Positions 6,124-10,027 of a stretch of 10,027 nt of DNA are shown here, in pieces; within the stretch, counting starts at the first letter, position 1, and each line of letters begins with the position of its first letter. The DNA is from Streptomyces sp. NRRL F-2664 (lineage in GTDB: Bacteria; Actinomycetota; Actinomycetes; Streptomycetales; Streptomycetaceae), in NCBI RefSeq assembly GCF_000719345.1, contig NZ_JOFX01000076.1, positions 1 through 10,027 on the forward strand. The letters are read 5' to 3'. Position numbers and translations under genes: made by a program. The notes below the pieces were generated by a model. It ran no database searches and was not told the DNA's origin. It saw only the letters and a program-made list of their open reading frames with translations.

Positions 6124-7220
6124 GTGGCCGACCTGCATGCGCTGTTCAGCCGCAACGACCCGTCGTAGTTCGACGTCGCGGAAGCGTTCACCGACCGGCA
6201 GCACCAGCGGGCCCTGGTCGCCGCCGCGCTCGAGGAGCACCTGTGCAGCACCGGCGCCGAGGGGTCGACGTGGAAGACCTCGAAGTCCCGCGCACGAACG
6301 TGATCGTCTTCCACGGCATTGGAGGGGTAGGCAAGTCCACCCTGCTCCGCAAGATCGAAGCCGCGCTGACGGCGGCTGAGCACCGCCCCGACCAGTGGGG
6401 CGCACCCACTTGGACGCAATCGCTCCTGCCCATCCCGATCGACCTGTCCCGCGCCGCGTCGACCGGCTCGGACTTCGAGCGGGTCATCCTGACGATCCGC
6501 CTCGCGCTCGCCGGGGCCCTGGGCCGGCCGATGCCGTCCTTCGACGTGGCGCTGCGACACTACTGGGAGCACGTACACCCCGGCGAGCCGCTGGACGAGT
6601 ACATCCGGCGGTCCGGACTGGCCGGAAAATTCGCAGAGATGCTGCCCAGCAGCTGCAGGCCGGCGTCGGCGAGGTCGCCGCCGCTCTGGCGCTCCCCAGG
6701 CTGGTCGGCTCGGCCACCGGACAGCTCACCTCGGCGCTGGTGAACGCCCTGCGCGAGCGCCACGAACGTGCCCAGGCCCTGGCTGGCGCAACGGGTACGG
6801 CAGCCCTGCTGGAGGCCACCCCTGACCTGGAGGCGCTGTCCTACTACCCGCATCAGCTGGCCTGGGGCTCGAGCCGACTGCCCCCGAAGAAGCGCATCGT
6901 CCCGCTGGTCCTGCGCGGCGCCTGCACGGCGACATCGAGGCCGCCGGGCTCCCCTTCCTCCACCGGTTCGCGGAACTCGCAACCGCCTTCCACCACGCCG
7001 TCCGCAGTGAACATCAGGACCCGGGCGCCGCCATCGGCCGCCTGCGTGAACTCGCGGCAGCGGCGACTTCGCGTACTTCGTCGACGTCGCCCACTTCATG
7101 GCCGGCCTGCCTCTGCCGGCCCCCTCAGCCATCCACTGGACCGAGAACGAAGAACACGTCCGCTCCGCATGGCGCCGCCTGGTCCACGCCCGGCAGGAAC
7201 ACCTGCACACCGGAGCCTGA
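6124..7220 (+). pseudogene. STAND-type NTPase with C-terminal TPR-like region, internally deleted
   Basis: Intact relatives are long actinobacterial proteins with an N-terminal nucleotide switch and a C-terminal helical repeat sensor, usually of unknown role. GTG 6124 begins VADLHALFSRNDPS, then a TAG (6166-6168), then FDVAEAFTDRQHQRALVAAA. After a frameshift near 6262 comes NVIVFHGIGGVGKSTLLRKI, with the Walker A box at 6315-6341, then FERVILTIRLALAGALGRPM. A lost base near 6643 moves the frame to QQLQAGVGEVAAALALP, and it runs to KKRIVPLVL. Near 6915-6930 the text jumps to the protein's far end (LHGDIEAAGLPFLHRFAELA), so the switch core and most repeats are deleted. Another frameshift near 7063 leads to FAYFVDVAHFMAGLPLPAP and the stop at 7218-7220. 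Confidence 0.8.
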
Positions 7221-7351
7221 CCGCGGTGCCAACGCGATGCCCCCAGATCACCAGGAGCTGGCCCGGGAACATCGCTCGCGGCATCCACGTCCGGCAGATC
7301 GTGCGCATGCAGACAAGCGAGGAGGGGCGAAGGACCGGGTGTGCAGCATGG
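7221..7351. other. Convergent intergenic stretch
   Basis: This lies between the end of the rightward NTPase pseudogene and the end of the leftward small ORF. Open frames exist on both strands, but none shows family residues or a clear start signal. No strong terminator hairpin was seen. Confidence 0.4.
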
Positions 7352-7510
7352 TCATGCAGGATCGTCTCCAGCATCGAGGAGGCGGCCCTCAGCATGGGCC
7401 TGAAAATCCAGCACTGCCGCAGATGTCTCGTCCGGAGTTTGAGTAGCTGGCTCACGTTCGGACGGGCGGCGTCGCGGTTTCGGGAGGAAGGGGGCCAGCA
7501 CGGTGCTCAT
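7352..7510 (-). CDS. Small ORF overlapping the HTH-like gene, unknown
   Basis: ATG 7510 opens 52 codons (MSTVLAPFLPKPRRRPSERE...) that end at TGA 7352-7354. Its ATG overlaps the TGA that closes the extended HTH-like frame upstream (ATGA), the usual arrangement for coupled genes. The protein is basic in its first third and acidic at its end, with no recognised domain or membrane segment. The start overlap and G/C-ending codons are the only support. It could also be the start of a longer, truncated gene. Confidence 0.35.
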   Translation of the reverse strand: MSTVLAPFLPKPRRRPSEREPATQTPDETSAAVLDFQAHAEGRLLDAGDDPA

Positions 7511-7938
7511 GGCCGCGCCAGCTCGAGCAGCTGCTGAGGCGAGCTCGCCGGAGGCATGCTTTCGGGCTGCCAGTGCTTGCTCGACGCGTGGATGTACTCC
7601 GCCTCTTCATCAATGGTCGGCCAACGGCGGCTGGACTCTTAGGAGCAACGGTTCCAGACGCCGATTGCAGTCTGGCGGGCGGCTGAGACTCCCAGCGCCT
7701 CAAGTTCGTTTGCGCGCAGGCCGTGATGCAGAGTCCACGAACGGTGATAAGCGGCCAGCAGTGCGGCCGTTCGGATCCTCGTCAATGCCCTGGCGGCCTG
7801 GGAGGACTTTTCCACCTCCTCCATTACCAGCGGAAGGAAGAAGTTGTCTGGCGGCTGGCCTGTCAGGTCTGTCCAAGCATCAATCCACTCTAGGACCATG
7901 TCGGCGTGCTCATCCTGGTCTGTACTTCTCAGATCCAT
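7507..7938 (-). pseudogene. Small HTH-like protein following the HNH gene; possible in-frame stop
   Basis: From ATG 7938 an uninterrupted 99-aa frame runs to TAA 7639-7641: an acidic helical first half (DEHADMVLEWIDAWTDL, EEVEKSSQAARALTRIRTAA) and then AYHRSWTLHH...ELEALGVSAARQTAIGVW (residues 64-95), which resembles a helix-turn-helix. The same frame continues past the TAA with well-formed coding text (WPTIDEEAEYIHASSKHWQP, PQQLLELARP) to TGA 7507-7509, where the next ATG overlaps. The TAA is therefore probably a nonsense change in a gene of 143 codons, although 99 aa could be the real protein. The start lies inside the last codons of the HNH gene (ATGGATCTGA), so the two were probably translated together. 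It is possibly a DNA-binding partner; the family is not recognised. Confidence 0.5.
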
Positions 7939-8639
7939 TCTCCCGACGTCCTGGAGGCTTTCACGCTGGCTGCGAAGCGGGCGATCTGCTGCTCAGTGAG
8001 CTGTTTCTCGTGGTCCGCTATCCAGTTGTGAGTCCAGACGTCAATTACTGCTTTGTCCACCGGAAAGAGAGAAGGGGATTCGTCCGCGCGATGGGCAGGC
8101 CCAGTCGATTGAGTTGCCAGGCGGGCTTGCGCCCTCTTCTGCAATTCACCGACCATTCGCCATGTATTTTCGCAAAATAGCGGAACAAATTCCGGCTTTT
8201 GACTGTGCGATTGGGCGCGACCATGTCTGATAGGGTGGCGGGCGGTAGCCCTGCCTCATGGAAGCGATCCATGCTGTTTTTCCAGTCAGAAGGTAGGGAA
8301 TGTGCGCCTCTCTCCTGAAGTTCGTATGACCAGGAATTCCAATTGTCTTTTTCTTGCTGCCCCGCCAGGTTGGCGGCTGCAACCCTCATGGCCTCAGCCC
8401 ACCTGAGGGCATCCGCAGACACATCCTTAACGATGTCGACATCGGCCGTGGCTACTCTTACCGCTATTTCAGGGTTCGCACGCCGCCACAAGATTGTCGG
8501 GCGTATCCGTTCCACCCAGCGCCACCGGTACGACGTGATCCACGCGTAGTACGACGTCTGGCGCAGATCCCCCGCAATACCGACAGGTGTATCGGTCTCT
8601 CCGCAGGACCTCGAAGCGGAGTCGGTTGGAAACAGGCAC
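7929..8639 (-). pseudogene. HNH endonuclease, Cys-to-stop and two frameshifts
   Basis: HNH proteins of this type bind Zn with two CxxC pairs and nick or cut DNA. GTG 8639, behind GGAGAG, begins VPVSNRLRFEVLRRDRY, then C19-x2-C22, the D34-H35 of VDHVVPVALGG, and N49. C54-E-P is followed by TGA (8469-8471) exactly where the fourth Zn cysteine belongs; TGC to TGA is one base. NSGKS follows. A frameshift near 8455 leads to DVDIVKDVSADALRWAEAM and PSDWKNSMDRFHEAGLPP. A second near 8165 leads to MVGELQKRAQARLATQ and EQQIARFAASVKASRTSG, ending at TGA 7929-7931. The C-terminal helical part matches actinobacterial HNH proteins. The lower G+C and A/T-rich codons differ from the surroundings and suggest foreign origin. 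As it stands it cannot make full-length enzyme. Confidence 0.8.
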
Positions 8640-8739
8640 GGCTCTCCAAGGGACAACGGTCGATGGGTGAGCTCAATGAACAGCTGCGTCTTGGGATGCA
8701 GCCTCAATTCGGTCGACTATTCGTTAGCCTCCCGGTCGG
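8640..8739. promoter_or_regulatory. Gap between the toxin stop and the HNH gene
   Basis: This short leader contains GGAGAG just before GTG 8639. CCGGTCGG occurs twice in 8730-8752, around the toxin stop codon. No clear promoter is seen, so the HNH cassette may be read through from the toxin-antitoxin operon, which has the same direction. Confidence 0.35.
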
Positions 8740-9138
8740 CTACCGGTCGGGGTGGACCGCCTGGATGCCAGTCCCTGCGTACAGCTCCGGCATGAGGGTG
8801 AGCAGGTAGCGGCCGGCGGGGAAGTCGGCGGAGGGGCGGGCGGCGTGGATGGCGTGGACGGTTGCCCAGGAGTGCCCAGCGCGCAGCAGCTCGGCGGCAG
8901 CCAGCGCGGCGTGGGTGTCAAACGACTCGATCCGGATGAACCGCAGGCCGTGAATGTAGGGGAGCAGGCCCGGCCGCTCGGTAGTGCCAGCGGTGAGAGA
9001 GAGCACTGGCGCGTAGAGGGTGCCCAGGCCGCCGGAGGATTGGACGTAGAACGCGGCGACCGCCTCGTTGTACGGGTCCTTCGGGTTGTGGAGCGCGATG
9101 GCGGTCGTGTGGTCCAGGACTACCGCGATCGGCCCCAC
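8740..9138 (-). CDS. PIN-like (VapC-type) toxin with degenerate active site
   Basis: GTG 9138 begins VGPIAVVLDHTTAIALHNPK and encodes 132 aa, the usual VapC length. The fold pattern is PIN-like: a first strand ending in D9, a middle APVLSLTAGTTERPGL, a helix WATVHAIHAARPSADFPAG and a last strand YLLTL. VapC RNases use three to four acidic residues for Mg2+. D9 is present, but the positions where Glu and Asp are expected in the middle and in the helix hold Thr/Ala and Val/His. This matches a PIN-like group I recall from Streptomyces and may not be a classical RNase. The start overlaps the antitoxin stop by one base (TAGTG), so translation is coupled. The frame is intact. Confidence 0.65.
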   Translation of the reverse strand: MGPIAVVLDHTTAIALHNPKDPYNEAVAAFYVQSSGGLGTLYAPVLSLTAGTTERPGLLPYIHGLRFIRIESFDTHAALAAAELLRAGHSWATVHAIHAARPSADFPAGRYLLTLMPELYAGTGIQAVHPDR

Positions 9139-9404
9139 TATGCGGCCGCCGGGTCCTGGCAGCCGCCGAGGCGTTCCAGAAGTCCGCGCGCCTTCGCCTC
9201 TGCTTGCTCACTCGGCACGGTGCCCAGCACGGAGGCGAGCTCGGCGCGGGCCTGCTCGGCGCGCTCCGCGTACTCGGCCTGGGTGGGCCGACCCTCGGCG
9301 AGCTCCTGAACGAGCTGCCGGATCGTCGTGCTGTGCTCGGCTGCCAGTGCGGCCAGCCGGTCACGGGTTGCCGCACTCACCTTGATGCTCGTTTCGTCTG
9401 CCAT
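9138..9404 (-). CDS. Ribbon-helix-helix-type antitoxin
   Basis: The gene encodes 88 aa: MADETSIKVSAATRDRLAAL then AAEHSTTIRQLVQELAEG, a strand followed by two helices as in RHH/VapB DNA-binding antitoxins (residues 1-38). A long charged helix (QAEYAERAEQARAELASVL) and a flexible tail follow, the usual toxin-binding part. It should bind the PIN-like toxin and repress the operon. It comes first in the operon and overlaps the toxin start by one base. ATG 9404 fits the family start. TAGAGT ends six bases before the ATG, so the message may be leaderless, and a 17-nt palindrome covers that box as a likely operator. The frame is intact, unlike most genes in the window. Confidence 0.75.
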   Translation of the reverse strand: MADETSIKVSAATRDRLAALAAEHSTTIRQLVQELAEGRPTQAEYAERAEQARAELASVLGTVPSEQAEAKARGLLERLGGCQDPAAA

Positions 9405-9410
9405 ACCGAG

Positions 9411-9416
9411 ACTCTA
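9411..9416 (-). promoter_or_regulatory. Likely -10 box of the toxin-antitoxin operon (leaderless)
   Basis: TAGAGT on the minus strand fits TAnnnT and is separated from ATG 9404 by six bases, placing the transcription start at or next to the start codon. The -35 region has no good match. Confidence 0.45.
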
Positions 9417-9428
9417 CTGCGAGTAGAG
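9412..9428. promoter_or_regulatory. Palindromic operator of the toxin-antitoxin operon
   Basis: CTCTACT-GCG-AGTAGAG is a perfect 7-3-7 inverted repeat overlapping the putative -10 box, directly upstream of the RHH antitoxin. RHH antitoxins commonly bind such sites to repress their own operon. Confidence 0.6.
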
Positions 9429-9848
9429 GGCCTCTGTGGAGGGTTCCAGCCATGCCGAGCAGATGGTGTCAGTTCGCCTCTCTGCTCTTTGGGCGGTAAG
9501 GGCCCGTTTGAGTTCCTGGAAACCGCAGGTCAACCGGCCCTTGTGAGGGAAGTGGCGGAAGCTGTCGTTTCGGCGAAGCGTCACGGTGACGGGAGTCCGC
9601 GATGGAACCGACATCGCCTCAAGGTGCTTCGACCTCATGCGCGGATGATAGCGGTAGAGGCCGTCTTGGCTCGCGACGGCTCCATCGACCGGAACAGCGG
9701 TCCGTGCTCGCCTGGGCGCACACCCGTCGGGACCTCCAGCCCAGGACCTCGTGCACTCACACCGCCGCGTCGGGCTGCCCTGACTGGGTGGTCCACCGCC
9801 CGCCGACCGCGCGGTCACATGGGACAGGCGACACGCTCGCCCCCATTC

Positions 9849-9864
9849 TGTGATGGTGATCACA
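9849..9864. promoter_or_regulatory. CRP/FNR-type site, TGTGA-N6-TCACA
   Basis: TGTGATGGTGATCACA matches the consensus of CRP-family regulators in both half-sites; actinobacterial Crp sites are similar (GTGA-N6-TCAC type). It could control a rightward gene outside the window. Presence is seen; function is inference. Confidence 0.45.
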
Positions 9865-9905
9865 CTCTTCTCAGAGGTCTCAGACTTCCGGACTGGAGCG
9901 CAGGC

Positions 9906-9918
9906 CGTGACGCTCACG
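9906..9918. repeat. Short perfect inverted repeat
   Basis: CGTGA-CGC-TCACG is a 5-3-5 inverted repeat 41 bases to the right of the CRP-type site. Its half-sites resemble those of that site but are spaced by three bases, so it may be a small hairpin or a related binding site. Confidence 0.3.
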
Positions 9919-10027
9919 AGCGGATTGCCTAGCCTCGCCGTTTCACTTGGGTACGGCCGGCTATGGGGCGGAAACGCGAAAGTGCCTTCCTGAGCTGCAA
10001 CGATGAACCTTGTTGGGGGGTTCTGTC

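Larger units (their letters stand above)
9430..10027. other. Stretch without a convincing gene
   Basis: Open frames cover 9430-9930 on both strands, but none has family residues, a good start signal or strongly biased third codon positions. Leftward (HKGRLTCGFQELKRAL...) and rightward (LVREVAEAVVSAKRHG...) readings both look partly protein-like, so a decayed or unknown gene is possible. Two inverted repeats lie near the right end (9849-9864 and 9906-9918). The last 100 bases may be the leader of a gene beyond the window. Confidence 0.45.

Noticed and set aside
5736..6578. 280-codon open frame on the minus strand
   Set aside because: It joins the CDF remnant to the antisense of the NTPase gene. 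Only the part below about 5940 has family residues.
8469..8471. Selenocysteine at the HNH UGA codon
   Set aside because: Two further frameshifts downstream show the gene is dead, and no obvious insertion-element hairpin was seen after the UGA. Simple nonsense mutation is the better explanation.
9414..9917. 167-codon open frame on the minus strand and overlapping plus-strand frames
   Set aside because: No recognised residues, no start signal and no clear codon bias. Both strands read equally well, as is common in high-G+C DNA.
1..10027. CRISPR arrays, tRNA or rRNA genes
   Set aside because: No regularly spaced repeats and no tRNA- or rRNA-like sequence were noticed by eye. A dedicated scan (tRNAscan-SE, Infernal) would be needed to exclude small RNAs.

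Overview
The very high G+C, with G/C-ending codons in the recognisable genes, and the protein families seen (actinobacterial helicase-associated repeats, YcnI-like and STAND-NTPase proteins, CxxC HNH nucleases, an IS5-type transposase head) point to a Streptomyces or close relative. It looks like a decaying accessory region, such as a chromosome arm or plasmid. Most recognisable genes are broken by stops, frameshifts or deletions. The assignments come from reading protein motifs by eye; no database search was run.

Layout. 1-36 (-) is the first 12 codons of an IS5-like transposase. 92-1304 is an IS4-type element with perfect 19-bp terminal repeats and a wrecked transposase. 1320-1740 (-) is a helicase-associated-domain remnant. 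1831-2345 (+) is the N-terminal part of an MdtH-like MFS transporter, broken. 2267-3667 (-) is an open MFS metal-exporter-like gene whose 3' end runs into the previous remnant. 3801-4160 (+) is a divergent, intact ArsR/SmtB-type metal sensor. 4250-4282 is a terminator hairpin. 4282-5614 (-) holds broken YcnI-like copper-binding and His-rich membrane protein genes. 5750-6002 (-) is a cation-diffusion-facilitator C-terminal remnant. 6124-7220 (+) is a STAND NTPase/TPR pseudogene with a large internal deletion. 7352-8639 (-) is a less GC-rich cassette of overlapping genes: a broken HNH nuclease gene, a small HTH-like protein and a short ORF. 8740-9404 (-) is an apparently intact RHH antitoxin / PIN-like toxin pair. 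9430-10027 has no convincing gene but carries a perfect TGTGA-N6-TCACA site.

How it works together. Two units look functional. The first is the divergent arsR/MFS pair: the ArsR protein has the D-x-H-x10-H-x2-H helix-5 site of Zn/Co/Ni sensors, the transporter has a His-containing tail, and a TGCGCA dyad lies between them. The second is the toxin-antitoxin operon, with a 1-nt stop/start overlap and a 17-nt palindrome over its putative -10. The nearby YcnI-like, His-rich membrane and CDF remnants suggest that a larger metal-handling cluster eroded down to the arsR/MFS core.
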